Source: Tetrapyrgos nigripes (taxonomy: Eukaryota; Basidiomycota; Agaricomycetes; Agaricales; Campanellaceae). From it: a stretch of DNA of 64,000 nt. The notes beneath the pieces were generated by a model that was given only the letters and a program-made list of their open reading frames with translations, was not told the DNA's origin and made no database searches. Shown here in pieces: positions 10,764 to 22,570 of the stretch (position 1 is the first letter of the stretch; each line of letters begins with the position of its first letter). A program made the position numbers and the translations under genes. The stretch spans positions 354,784 through 418,783 of the forward strand of contig JAACJM010000058.1 in assembly GCA_013368315.1 (NCBI GenBank), written 5' to 3'.

Positions 10764-12283
10764 ATGACCGACGCTCGCTTTTGGCAATCCCCAGAAGGCC
10801 ACGCAACACTCGATGCAATAGTCAAGAAACGCGTATCTTTGTGGTCAGATGGGCTGAAGGATGAACAGAGGGACGTAATAGGGAAGATATTAGATGGAGA
10901 GAAGGTGCTTTGGCTTGCTGCAACTGGTATTGGGAAATCCGCCACCTTCTTCATCCCTATCATTGTACACGAAGAGATTCGTGACAACCCATCTGCATAT
11001 CCAGGGACAAAGGCTTGTAAGCTACCTGTGGGGATAGTTGTGACACCAACAAAAGGTCTTGCTGGGAATATAGTGCGTGTACATGCTTTTTTATGCCCAG
11101 CTTTGTGCTAAACGAAGAACAGGTGACGGAGGCGCAGAAACTGGGTATAACGGCCTTTGCATATACGCATGAGAATACGGCGAAGGCAACGAGGGATGGA
11201 GTGGACTTGGTTAGAGTTATATCGAAGTGTGAAGAGTACCGGCTCGTATGTGTCGATCCAGAGCACTTGAGGATGGATGAATGGAAACGAATCGCCGCTT
11301 CCCCTACTTTCCGCTCGAACCTTCTTTTCTCTTGTACGGAAGAAGCCCATCTGATTCCAGAGTGGGGCAATCCAGATTTCCGACCCGACTTTCGCTTCAT
11401 TGGTACATTTTTTCGTAGTCGACTTCCCGAATCAATATCATCCTTCGCTTTATCTGCTACTCTCGAACCTGGCAAGCCTACCATGTTTGTCTGCGAAAGT
11501 CTGGGCTTCAAGGAGCCATTTTTTCACCTCATCCGTGGCTCCAATGAACGACCAAATACTCAATTCATCGTTGAACCACTCACGCATGGGCTTTCCGGCG
11601 ACGTGTTTCCACAATTACTTCCTTACCTATCCAGTGGACGAAAAACAATCATTCATTGTCAGAACCTCGACACCGTTTACCGTGTCTTCGTCTATCTCTT
11701 ATCATTTCTTCCCAATACACCAGATTCACTACGTCGCATGCGAGTATATCACAGTATGTGCTCTGACAAGTACAATCAGCAGACACTTTCTTTACTCGAA
11801 AACGACGATCTCTGCCAAATTGTCATTGCTACCGTTGCCTTTGCTAATGGAATCAATGTCCGCACGCTTTTGGACAGTATCTCTCTGGGAATTTCGTCAT
11901 CATTCAATATCACTTGGCAAGAGAAGGGTCATGTTGGACGAATTATAGAGTTTCTATGCCGAGGAGTACTACTCGTGTCTCCAGCGATGATAACTAAAGC
12001 TCACAAATATATGGAAGGTACGCTATCTTAAGCTTTGGAGCCATGCGCATGTTACTAACATTTCTTCTTTATAGCGTACAGGAAGAATGCACCCCTTCCC
12101 TCAAATATGGACCTTGCCATCGCACTTGTATTGACGGAAACCATCTGCTACATCGCGTGTATCAACAGAATTTATGCAAATCCTCCAATCTCCGAATCCT
12201 CGCAAGACTGTATCACTGCTAAACGCAAATTACCGTGCTCATTGTGCGTCAAACGCGCCGGTTTTCAGTGGGTGCAGACATAA
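10764..12283 (+). CDS. RecQ/Sgs1-like superfamily II helicase
   Basis: An ATP-dependent DNA helicase by motif content. Proposed exons are 10764-11076, 11118-12017 and 12075-12283; the first intron (41 bp) has a GCTAAAC branch sequence and the second a TTACTAAC one. Motifs in order: Q-like region (LKDEQRDVIGKIL), motif I AATGIGKS, Ia VTPTKGLAGNI, motif II EEAHLIPEWG in place of the usual DEAH, motif III SATL, motif IV IIHCQNL, motif V IVIATVAFANGIN and motif VI GHVGR. The last exon adds a Cys pair (CSLCVKRAG) resembling the C-terminal zinc-binding part of these fungal proteins. At about 473 residues it is short for RecQ but usual for transposon-linked versions. D-to-E in motif II, N in FANGIN and H in motif VI (normally GRAGR) are departures that may weaken it. 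It lies 0.9 kb upstream of, and in line with, the transposase. Confidence 0.7.
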
Positions 12284-13167
12284 TATTGAGACAATTGACG
12301 CGTTGAAATGGTTGTATAGACGTGCCCAGAAGCTCTAGAGACGTGTACTTGACGAGATGTAGACGAGGAGATGGAAATACGAGGCAACGTCAGAGTGATG
12401 ACGTAGGCTCTGTGGCAGTGTGATTAGCCAATTTCTTCAATTCATTTGCGTGAGAACAAACCAGCCGCCAGACGCGGCGACTTCAACAACAGACTACCTA
12501 TACATGTACTTGTACATCGTCATATTGTCTGTCTACGAGAGACTAGCCGAATGCATCGACATCAGTCCAGGTTCCAGGAAGAAGCTTAAGGTTGCCTTGA
12601 GGAATTGACCAGAGAGCTGTTCTTTGCATCAACCAGTCACCAAGATCACTGATGAGAAAAGGACGACTAGGAGATTCAAGAGAAATGAGGCATAATTCGT
12701 CGTAACTTCTCGTAGTGGTGTTGGGCATAGCCCGCAAACCCGCCATGATGTTTGTCACTATTTACCAAAAGCTTCTCTCCCTATAACCTGAGAAGCTTCG
12801 CGGCGGTACACTTTCCTCTTCCTCCGCTTACTCTTCCTTCAAATTGTGAACCAGAATCTATCAAAAACATCTATAGCTATATTTTGGATAGAGGAATATT
12901 TAAACATGCCAGAATAGCTCTAGTTACTTATATAAAATGATACTTATTGTCAAGCCCATTAGATTTCCTCTATCCGAAATAGGGACTAAGTAAAAAAAAT
13001 AAGATCTGAGAAAAAAGAACGAGGATAGGTGCATTACTGTGTCTGGAAAATGTACCTTAAGTCGCGAGGGTGCTAGATGCGACAAACGCGTTATGTCACA
13101 GGCGCTCGTGACTCCGTTTATACTCTCCTGCTCGACATCGTCGACGTGACAGTGCATCGACGCTGCT
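12284..13167. other. Spacer between helicase and transposase
   Basis: No gene seen. A perfect 10-bp inverted repeat, GGATAGAGGA at 12886-12895 and TCCTCTATCC at 12966-12975, could form a hairpin with a 70-nt loop. It may be part of a small inserted element or a transcript-end structure. Confidence 0.4.
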
Positions 13168-16139
13168 ATGCCACGCCTCAAAACTCCAGCTCGACGTAAC
13201 AAGACCCCTGCTCAGCTTAAGAACGCTCAAAAAGCCCGCCAAATTCGCTGGGATAAAGAAAATCCCGAGCCAAAAAGCCCTACACCAGTCAAAGGGACCC
13301 CGAAACCGACGCGAAAGGCACTGATGGAGCTCCAAGGAAAAGTAGAAGTGTTGGAAAGGGATAATGCTGAGTTGAGGGATGGTAAAGCGAGGATTCAGAA
13401 GCATCTGGAGGAGACAATAAAGAGGTTAAAGGAGTCAGAGAGAAAGAGGAGGAATGACAGGAAGAAAATGGCACGGATGGCAGCGAAAAACTCACATATG
13501 ATGATCCAGGTCAAAACACTCTCCTCGGAAATGTCATTGGCAGTGTCCAAGGGCTCAAAACTCGAGTTTCAAGTTGTTTCCGGCTGTGCAGACCACGCCC
13601 GAGAGCTAGAACATTTGCTGGCACATGTCAAGACTCTGAAGAACCAAAACTCGGAAAAGTCAAAACTTATACGTACCCTCAATGCCCGATGTGCTCGAAT
13701 CCCACAGCGGCTTGAAAATGCGAAGAAGGCAATGCTGCACCTTGCCAAATTGAAGGAAAAAAGGACATACACTCCCCAAATACGGGCTCTCGCACGTCAA
13801 CTGGCGAAATTTGGTTGTTCTCGAAGCAAGATTGGTCCTTTGATCAATAGCACGGCTGCTCTTTTTGGTATCCAGCTGAAGGGAACAATGAGTAGGCGTA
13901 CCGTAGGACGTGCTATCTTGGAAGGTTGGGTTGCGGCTCAAGTGCAGCTCGGATACGAAATGGCTAAAACTCCAAGTAAGTCTCGACTCCTCAAGCTATT
14001 CCAAAAGATTGACTTACTAATGACATTGTAGCCATAACATTGAGCCAGGACAGTACAGGTCACAAGCACCAGAATATCGAGGCTCATCATGCTGCGCTAC
14101 GAGTCCCAGATTATGCGTCAGGCCAAACAGACATATCAATCAAACAAACACCTACCACCCGTGTCCTTTCTATTCAACCGACTCTTGATCACACAGCCGA
14201 TCAGTCCAAATTGGCCTGGTTGAAGAACTTTGCAACAATCATCAGTTATTACATACGAAGTCCACTCTTTCAGCGAGAAGGCCTATCACTTACCTTGCAA
14301 ATCATTGCACGCAAAATTAAAGGCATGAATGGTGATCATGCGAACAACGAGAAGGCTGTTGCAGAGCTGATTAGAGAGTGGAAGCATGAGATGGGGATTG
14401 AAGAGTTAGGGGAAGAGAAGCTATTGGAAATGGAGATAACCTACCTATTCGCTGTGCTTCAGGACACCAACAACAAGAAGATACATGAGGCGGGAGGGAT
14501 TGACGCCTGGAATAAGCTGTCGGCCTCAGAGAAAGCAGAATTAGATGCAAAGGTCATGAAGGATTTGATGATGCGGTTGGGTCAAGAAGTGTATGATGGT
14601 CTTGATGATTCGGAAAGGAAGGCAATAGATGAGATGTTGTGGGCCGGATGCTGTATGCACAAGGATCAAAACAGCTTCAAGGCAGGAAATACCCAGATGA
14701 TGTTGTATTGGGAGAAGAACAGTCTCGAGGGCCCCATCATACTTGCCAACAAAGCCAACGCAGCAACACTCCAGCCCATTCTTAATCTGAACGCACAATG
14801 AAACCGAGAACTTACCGAGGCTGAAGTAAGCGCTCTGGAGTCTTCTACATGAGGTGGCGCAAAAACGGCAGCAATTGCGGGTGCTGTCCTGCGTAATCAA
14901 GACGAACGGAAAGGTCAAAGAAAGGTGTACATCGCGCATTTCAAAGAGAAACAGGGCGACAAATTTGAAAAATTTCCTGATACGAGTAATGGCTGTTTCG
15001 CAACACATGGTAAAGCGGTGGGGGTACTATTTCTGCACGACAAGGAGGTGATTGACTTTCTCGAGACTGTCAAGATGAAGAAGCACAAACCTGGTTGGAC
15101 AAACATCGAGAAAAACTTGGTGAATGCGTTGAAATGTCCGCAGACACTCCAGGAACTTGCCGTTCTTGCCCTCATTCATGAGGCTATCACAGTTCCTTAC
15201 CTACGTGTTGTTTGGGAGAACAAGGACGTCAATGCATTAACTCTTGGACCATGGCACCAGCAAGTCAAGGACCACTTACAGAAACTCATCGATGATCCCT
15301 CCCTTCTCCTCACTTCCGGTGTCGACTCTCATATACACGCTACTCTTGATGGCAAACCCTGGTCAAATCCTGATGTCGTTAATGCTGTTCACTCACGTCT
15401 CAATGAATTGCCACACATAACTGGACTATTAGTTGAGTTCTTGAAGGGTTCTCTGGCCACATACATTCGATTTACAGCGGAATTTGCACCAGGAAGCCTT
15501 ATCGACTTGGCAGATGAAGACGAGAGAAATGCTGCATGGATGCCAGCTACGAATGATATCAACGAAGGTGCTCTAGGATCATATCGCGTCATGATGAGGT
15601 TCAAACCTACCTTGACAATCCTGCAATATAATGCAATGGTCTTGTATTCACGAAACAATACCCAGGCATTCATGGATGCAAAATTTATGGCCGAAGATTT
15701 CAACTTCATCATGTGGGAAGCACGTCTTCTTGATGCGAGTAAGCTGGAGGCCAAGAGACGAGAGCAACAAGTGGCTTTTGACAAAAAGGTGGCGGAAATT
15801 GCGAGAGCAAAGGAGGCAGCAAGGGACCAGAGGGACAGGGAGAGGAAGGATCGCATGAAGAAGGTGGTTTTGTTGAAAGAACCGAATGAAGTGACGGAGA
15901 GGTTGACAGTTCAAATGCTTGATGAACAACTTGACGTTTTACGTTTGATGGAAGTTCTCAACGTTCCCAAGAAGACAAAGTGTGGGAAGAAGGCAGAGCG
16001 TGCAGAAGTATTGCGGGGTGCTCTCCATCGTTATAATGAGCTAGGGAGGCCAACTTTCAAGCATTTCTTCAAGGTTAATGAGCCTATGGATGAGACATTG
16101 CCCTCATGGGATGAAGAGGAGGAAGATATGGAAGAATAA
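13168..16139 (+). pseudogene. Academ-like transposase, interrupted by two TGA codons
   Basis: A transposase of roughly 970 codons. Exon 1 (13168-13975) encodes a basic N-terminus and a long coiled coil (about residues 50-200). An intron at 13976-14031 (GTAAGT, CTTACTAAT, TAG) leads to LSQDSTGHKH, holding a likely first catalytic Asp, and then MNGDHANNEK with a likely second Asp. A Cys/His segment follows (AGCCMHKDQNSFKAGN), characteristic of this family. The C-terminus is acidic. Two in-frame TGA codons at 14799 and 14850 separate this from the remaining 430 codons, which stay in the same frame to 16139. At the second TGA, family members have Arg before GG, so CGA to TGA is likely. No frameshifts are seen. 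The copy is therefore inactive unless read through. Confidence 0.65.
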
Positions 16140-16588
16140 TCTATTATTAGGCGTACTAAATACTAATTTCTATGCTAAATATATGCTAATGTACCGACCA
16201 ACTCATTATATCACACCTGGGCACATACAACACCCAATGAGGTTGAGGAAGGCGAGGAATTGCTGAGGACAAGAAAAGTGCCACTAAATCTCAGGCTTGG
16301 CACTTAGTCAGCTGCACACTGGCGTTGCAGGTTGTGCCCACCACCACTCGTAGGTACCTGAGGAATGATACCATTTGATCAGTGTACTTTACCAGTCAAT
16401 GTAGAGATCCTTCCTCAGGTTATCATGTAGTGTAGAGAGTACTGATTGGTTTGTGACCATCATGCCAAAAAATTCTGACTTGGCACTACATCCTTGTTAC
16501 ACTTACGTTATCTAGTAAAAATAATGATCAGTCCAAACTCTCTTCACTGTCATGGCTGTCGTCAGAGGTTCCTGGTAATGTCTTGAGT

Positions 16589-16633
16589 TTTTAAAGGCTA
16601 CTCTATGATGGATAATCATCGTGGTAAGCCATA
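16589..16633 (+). repeat. Short dispersed repeat, copy 2
   Basis: Matches 7590-7634 (GTTTTTAAAGGCTACT ... TCGTGGTAAGCCA) with a handful of A/G and C/T changes. Confidence 0.5.
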
Positions 16634-17029
16634 CTCACAGTCCATCTTCTCTCTTTCTCATCCAAGCTCCGTACATTCACTCCATGCACTCAGGTCGTCT
16701 TATCTCTCTGTGTTGATAAGTCCGTCTTTTTTTTATCCCTCCATGCGCTCAGACCGACTTATTGGCCTGTGCACATAAATCTGCCTTCTTTTATCATGCA
16801 TTTACCTCTAGGCTCCTGTGGGCCAACTGATACTCTTCTCATAGAGTCATATGACCTCCATACTTTGGACAATGTCCTGCAAGACTACCCGTGACAATTG
16901 TCATTTACTTGGTATCCCTGAATGAGTTGCACTCTGGAGGATCTGTTTTCAGGTATGGCTGTTATCATTTCATGTGGACACTGACTGAACCTTAGCCCTA
17001 AGGTCTCTTTGCATAGTTCCTCAACATAT

Positions 17030-17260
17030 GCTCAGGTATGTGTTCAGCACTCCCTATCCTTCTGTCTGCTAATAATTCTTATGGCCAGGCTTTTGTTCAA
17101 TCTGGTATTCAAGTTGTGTTGAGGCTGTTATATAGTTGCTCATCGTCATCGATGTACGCTCAGGTATGTGATCGGCACTCGCTACCTTCCTTCCATAAAA
17201 ATTCTTATGTTTAGGTTGCATTGAGGCTGTCATATAGATTTATGATTCTTCTTGTAGATA
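17030..17260 (+). repeat. Imperfect tandem duplication, unit about 128 bp
   Basis: GCTCAGGTATGTGTTCAGCA at 17030 recurs as GCTCAGGTATGTGATCGGCA at 17158. Both copies continue through AATTCTTATG and TTGAGGCTGT. The second copy is shorter and diverged. Confidence 0.6.
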
Positions 17261-17539
17261 TTGTGTAGCTATTACAATTGTACTAAGTACTGCCTGCCAA
17301 TACATAACTTGTTTGCCTTCATATTGTTCTTGCTGCATGGAATATGGTAAAGTGAAGGGATTATCAAACTACAATCAACAAATAGTACTACTACCCCCAA
17401 ACTAAAGACCTTAGTACTCATGCAAGAAACCCTGCATGTTCTTTTATTTATGCACAATGAGATCTTCATCAAATGGGTCTATAACAACTTTGAAATAACT
17501 ATTTGTAATATATAACGATAATCAGTAAACGCCAAATTT

Positions 17540-18035
17540 ACTACCTGACTCTGCAAAAATAGTAATCAGTCCCAGCCAGCAAAGCATGGCCTATTCTCCC
17601 CAAGTCTTACATCAAGTTTTGTAAAGATCTTTGCATGCCTTAGTTTATATAGCACATCTTAAATCAACAGGATAGGGTATCAATTTTTGATGGTCAAAGA
17701 ATTGAGTTTTCAGTAATCTTGAACTGGATGAAGTTTTCCATCTTTCTTTTTGATGAAGAAGAATGGTGAAGATATAGGAGATTTCAAAGCTCGAATTCTC
17801 CCAGTTCACAGTTGTTCCTCAATGGAATTGTCCAGTGAACCCTGTTCATTCACAGCTAAGGGATAAACCTTGCTGTTGAACAGTTCCACCTCAGGCACTA
17901 ACTCGATCGCATGGTTCCATTTTGTCATTCTGGAAGGGTATCCAAATCCTCTTTTTCAAAGACAGGTTGAAACTCCCTGAGGTATTCTCCTGGTACAATT
18001 TCTTCCAAAGATTTTGCTCCCTCTTCTGCAGTGTG
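17540..18035 (-). pseudogene. Gypsy reverse transcriptase, 5' part, broken
   Basis: Fragments in shifting frames match the start of gypsy RT: KSLEEIVPGEYLREF, then a WNHAIEL-like piece, [24 protein letters not shown] and FTKLDVR. Several stops and frameshifts occur and the YxDD region is absent. Confidence 0.55.
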
Positions 18036-18626
18036 TCAAGCAGCTAAGTTAGCTGATATGGAACCAGTAGCATGAATATACTCCAAAGGGTTTTCAGGCT
18101 GCATGTTCACAATAAAGATCCTATCCCCTTCTTCAATGTCTTCTTCATCTTCTTCTTGCCACAATTTCCATTGTTTCTTCCTTTTGCAATCCCCAGGGCA
18201 CCTATCAAACTTAATGGTCACTTTCTTCCAATCTATTAATGGATTATGGTGTTTCAACCAATTAAATCCAATGATAATATTGTTTGAGCCAGTGTTAGTG
18301 ACCACAAACATAGTAACTTCCATGTGATCATTGACAGTTAGTCATAGTTTGGTTGTATATTTGATTCTTCCATTCTTGTTGGCTGTTCCATCTGCGTTGT
18401 ATACTGGAATTGGTTGATAGAGACATTCCAGGAACAAATTATTCTTAAGGGCAAAGTCTTGATTGATATAGCATCCTGTTGCCCCACAATTAAGAAGAGC
18501 ATTGGTAACTTGGCCTTTATGTGAATCCAAAGCCTTGATTGTGACTGGGAGCAAGATTGATTCTCCACTAATCTCCTGAATCCATTTTGCTGGAGTCTGG
18601 AGGTCCCTGAGTACAGTGAGAGCCAC
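18036..18626 (-). pseudogene. Gypsy aspartic protease, active site lost
   Basis: Two adjoining open pieces in different frames give a retropepsin. The first has VTNALLNCGATGCYINQDFA, where the catalytic D-[ST]-G is replaced by N-C-G. The second has NIIIGFNWLKHHNPLIDWK, the usual flap/IIG-x-DWL segment with D changed to N. Both active-site changes and the frame break make it non-functional. Confidence 0.65.
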
Positions 18627-18632
18627 ATCGGG

Positions 18633-20208
18633 TCAAATTGAAGCTAGATTGAACCTTAGTTCATTATCTACTTCATGCTCCCTCGATATGTGGACCCATC
18701 GTTGTAACAAACAAGGTGCTCTAGGTGTTTGAGCAACCACATTCCAGTACACCCAATAGGGTCCTACTTTCTTTTCAGGTTTTGGTGGAGTACAAGAGGG
18801 GAGGTGTGAAGGAGTTCGAGTATGGCACTTGCATTGGAAAGGGTGAAGAGTTTGTTGAGAATTTTTACAAGAATCCTCCAGGGGATTTTCAGATACATCT
18901 TTGGTTTTAGTTAAGTCACTTTCATTTGTGAGGACACTAAATCGATTATTTGAAGCAAACTTGTTATGAAACACTGATCATTCTGTAGGTGGCATATCAT
19001 TCTGCCTACAGGTCCTTAAAAACCTGCATCCTCACTAAGCTTTCCAGAACTCTTCCTTTGCTTCGTCTGTCTTCAAGACTTCCTGCACACCCATAACACT
19101 TGCAAATCCTGTCCCATGTTCCTTTGTTTGTCTTAGTACAATTGATCTCCATGGGTTTCCTCTGTCCACCAAAGGTAACTCCTGTTCCAGTACAAGTCGT
19201 TGGTGCCTCAGATGGAGCCCCAATGCTTGTAGTGGCATTTTGGGTAGTGGTTGTTAGGGTTTGGGTAGTGGTAAACTGAGTTCCAACAGAGGTATTTCCC
19301 CTAGCAGGAGTCCCTCTGGAGTCGTTTTGAAGAGTTTGAACACTCTGATCACAAAGATCAAATTGTACTGCTGTGGCCTTCCAGGCTGCCTAGGTAATGG
19401 GAACAGGATCCATTTGATAGATCCTTTGAATGATTCCAAACTGGAGGTTCTGCTTCAATAGCATGATGAGTCCCTCCTTATTCAGCTTTGCATCTTCCTT
19501 CCATTCTTCAAAAGATAGGAAAAACTGCATAGCCAATGTAGTGCCTTGCTTGATATTCTGTAGCTTTCACTGTGTGATATCTGTCTGATCTCCTCCTGCG
19601 AATTCCCTTCAAATTGTGCTATGGAGATCCATATAACTTTCATTATTTCCTTCTGTCTGAATCCTTCAAATTTGATTGCTCACCCATTGGGTAACAGTGC
19701 CTTCCATCATGAAAGCAAGTGTCTCCAAGACTCAAGAAGTGTCATCAGCAAATTTGCAAGGGTTTCTGAGAAACCAGAGATACATTTGCAAAAGAAAAGG
19801 GTCAGTCACATTGGAAGTCCTGTTGAAAGGTTTCAGTTTAGCACCAGAGCAGCTGCTGCTGTCCCTTTCATTGGTCCTAGCCTGTTGGGTGCCCATAGTT
19901 TGTCACATATTCTGAAGTTCATGCAAAAGTTCCATCTGATTAGTCTGGAGTCCAGTGATGGTCTGGAGGAGTAGCTGATTATAGTCTTCTCCAGGAACAT
20001 AGTTGGTCTGGGTGTAATACCCCTGAGGGTTATTATAAGTTTGGTGAGAGAGAGGTGGACTAGCTTGTGGGGGTGACGCATGCACAGATTCTCCAACTCC
20101 ATCAGAGGGGTTTTGAGTAGGAATCCCTCTGAAGGCCATAGGGTTTAGAGTAGTACCCATAGAATAGTCCGAGGGGCCACCAGAGGTAGGCACATTTGGA
20201 GTAGTCAT
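18633..20208 (-). pseudogene. Gypsy Gag, broken
   Basis: Capsid-type Gag starting at ATG 20208 (MTTPNVPTSGGPSDYSM), with a Pro/Gln/Thr-rich N-terminus followed by the retrotransposon gag domain (readable pieces include MEGTVTQWVSNQI, REFAGGDQTDITQ, MQFFLSFEEWK). Toward the end KPMEINCTKT leads into CKCYGCAG, a decayed CCHC knuckle where CYNCGKPGH is usual. At least five in-frame TGA codons and one TAG interrupt the frame, consistent with C-to-T change on either strand (CGA or TGG to TGA, CAG to TAG). Inactive. Confidence 0.65.
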
Positions 20209-21109
20209 CTAGGGGGTTCTTCAAGCATCTGAGAATAGCGAGAAGAAGAAGAGAGTGTGGTTGATGTCAGGTTGCCTTTAGGGGTACTCCAGTCTAATGT
20301 CAGAACTGAGCCAAAGGTGTTTTGGCAAGGTGACAATGACACTAGGGAACAAGTAGAATAAGGCAAGGTCTGTATGATAAGACTAGACTAGAGTAGAGAT
20401 ACAGGATGAGTATCCTACTCTATATATACTACTTTACAAATATGTCTGTGTTTCTAGAGGAATTAATCAAATAGATATCAATATGATAAATTAAGGTCCT
20501 ATGACAATACACTCACAATCTAAGGGGATCTGCAGGCAACTATGGAGTGATAAATGACCCAGCTCAGAAAAAGTTGATCTTGTTGGGGGAAAGTGGGTAG
20601 TGGCAATTGGAGAGATAAAGAAGGATTGAGAATCCTTATAAGGGTTTTTGGAACAAGGAATGAGAGGTTCCTGACAATCAGTGTGCTTTGAGTACCTGGT
20701 CCTCCAGTTCCATTGCCACCAATTTCAATTTCCCTGGCCAATCAATGAGAAAAAACAAAACCCCAAATCTTCGGAATGCACTCTAATGCTTTCATTGAGA
20801 ATGGTGAGAGTATCGAACTCTACTCAAAATGCTAATGATCTCACTGTTTCTTAGGTTGATTTTGTTAGAGTATGGGCTAAGGCCTTGAGACCTTGGGCCC
20901 CAACAAGACTCCCTAAAGGTATTTGCAGTTGGCTGCAATTCCCAAATTTGAAGGAGTGAGTGATGCATCCAACACCACAGATACCCAATGAGGAAGGAGT
21001 TCACCATGAAACAACCTTAATCTAATGCTTTAGGTAATGAGAGGAAATTAGTTGTATTTATATGCAGATGTGAGGGATATTGTTTAGTGTTAATGAACAG
21101 ATAGTAGCG
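20209..21109. other. Leader/LTR-like stretch upstream of the decayed gypsy gag
   Basis: No gene. Its position upstream of gag on the minus strand suggests 5' LTR and leader, but no matching second LTR or clear primer-binding site was found. Confidence 0.3.
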
Positions 21110-22570
21110 TGTATCTTATTAAGTCTTGATGTAGCTGAGGTTGCATATAGGGTGCCATGATTTCTGCATGTTTGGGTCTGATTTTCACCTGAATGCTACT
21201 TTGACCATGTCAAAAGGCATGCCTCGTAAGAGGTATTCTAAGACTGATCTGATGCAAATGCCATGCCCTTGGAGCGGATCTACTCCTTTGGTCTTTGCAG
21301 TAGCATTGATGTGGTCCAAAAACTGCTGCTTTGTAAGCAGTTTGAGTGAGTTGTTGTTGAGACAATATGCAAAGAGGTGTTGGTTAAGTGGAGGGTCATT
21401 CACATGGAAATGGTTCTGTAGGTGAAGGTCCAGATTGGTTGGTCCATTCTGTTTGGCCCAGAAGACGTCTTCCCCATGGGTGGGAGATGACTTTGTCTTA
21501 GGCAGATGGAATATGGTGGCCTTGAATCTGTTTCAGTCTCATCTGATGCATACATCTGACCTAGTGATGAAGTTGAGGGGGTTGAAATCCATGAGTCTGG
21601 GAACTGTGAATTCACCTAGACGTGCTCCACCATAGAAGGTGGTCATTAGGCAACCTGCTACAGCTGTGTCAAGGGGTTTGTTGGGGTTGAGGTCTTCCAG
21701 TAAGGTGGTTATGAAGGAAATAGTGTACAGGAGCCTTTTCTTCTTCTTCAATGACTCTGGGGCTAACTGTGTTGCAGCTCAGAGCAAAGTGTCTCTCCCT
21801 GCTTTGTCTATCTGCCAACTGATTCCATGGATTATATGCCATGCACATACACCTTAAAGGTAGTTCTTGATGGCAGCACTGGAGTAGGTTCCTGCTATGG
21901 CAGACAACCACAGAGTGATTATGTTGGGGCTGGCAGGTGCACACTGTTCTTCTGACATCTCTCATTGATCACAGAAAACATGGAACACTAGCACTCCAGC
22001 AGCGTAAGAGACCAAGGTTCTATCTCCATATACCTGAACTGTCACTTGTTGGATTTGAATGATGTCATCGTCAGAGATGTTGATGAGCTGGTTCTGTCTG
22101 TCTTGGAAAACTCTCTGGCCAGTTGGCCTCCAAAGTGGTAGACAGTCTTGTGCAGGACAGTGAGGACATAGTGCAGATGGTAATAGGGGGAGATGTGTTG
22201 GATATGGGCGTGGTTTGGAATGGGTGGGAGAAGTGTCAGGAAGGAGAAGGGCCAGTGTACTTTGCTATGAGGGTGATCACTTGGACCAGGAGGAGGTAGT
22301 GAAGACGAGTTGTTCTGCTTTGAACTCCCAGTACTGTTGGAGATCTGGTTGTCTGGGAGTATGTTCTTGTCAAGTGCTCTCAGGTGTGCTAGTAGAGGAC
22401 GTAGAAGGATGCTTGGAATGTCGTTCCTCCTTGGTGAGTGGAGCATCAAAATTGACAATGAATTGTTTGAGCTCATCTGGGATGGGGACTGGAGGTAAGA
22501 GGAGGTGTTCTGGTTCAGGAAGGGTTGTCTGCTGGGTTATGGCAGATGTGGATGTATCGGGTGTGGAAAT
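21110..22570 (-). pseudogene. DIRS-like tyrosine recombinase, broken
   Basis: Pieces in several frames assemble into a tyrosine recombinase: an N-terminal core-binding part (VCAWHIIHGISWQIDKAG), catalytic region 1 with the first Arg (FYGGARLGEFTVPRL), a linker (KQNGPTNLDLHLQNHF), the second catalytic box as GHGICIRS where G-H-x-x-R is usual, then EYLLRGMPFDMVK and, after a frame change, HAEIMAPYMQPQL. The HxxR Arg is Cys, and the segment that should carry the nucleophilic Tyr is disrupted. It should be unable to recombine DNA. Confidence 0.6.

Larger units (their letters stand above)
10764..16139 (+). mobile_element. Academ-type DNA transposon carrying a helicase (AcademH-like)
   Basis: Two neighbouring spliced plus-strand genes, a RecQ-like superfamily II helicase and a large DDE-type transposase-like protein, match the known layout of the helicase-bearing lineage of Academ transposons (AcademH), which is common in wood-decay and other Agaricomycetes. 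The span given covers the coding parts only; I found no terminal inverted repeats or target duplication. Alternatively the two genes are independent neighbours, since free-standing RecQ-like genes are also common in these genomes. Confidence 0.5.
16140..17539. other. Repeat-derived stretch without a gene
   Basis: No open frame of note. It contains the second copy of a short dispersed repeat (16589-16633) and an imperfect 128-bp tandem duplication (17030-17260). A pair of TTGGCACT motifs (near 16299 and 16480), with a complementary AGTGCCA near 16277, may mark element ends, but no target duplication was found. Confidence 0.4.
17540..20208 (-). mobile_element. Decayed Ty3/gypsy retrotransposon (gag-pro-RT)
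   Basis: Reading the minus strand from 20208 gives gag, a zinc-knuckle relic, a retropepsin and the first part of reverse transcriptase, the standard gypsy order. Homology stops near 17540 within RT, so RNase H and integrase are missing. No LTRs were identified. The remnant lies directly beside the DIRS-like element on the same strand. Confidence 0.7.

Noticed and set aside
11073..11100. 28-bp intron (GTGCGT to CCCAG) in the helicase
   Set aside because: Too short and it leaves the wrong phase. The 41-bp intron 11077-11117 has a GCTAAAC branch sequence and keeps the frame.
15389..15929. Minus-strand frames of 93-155 codons
   Set aside because: Shadows of the Academ transposase, whose plus-strand frame carries recognisable family motifs.
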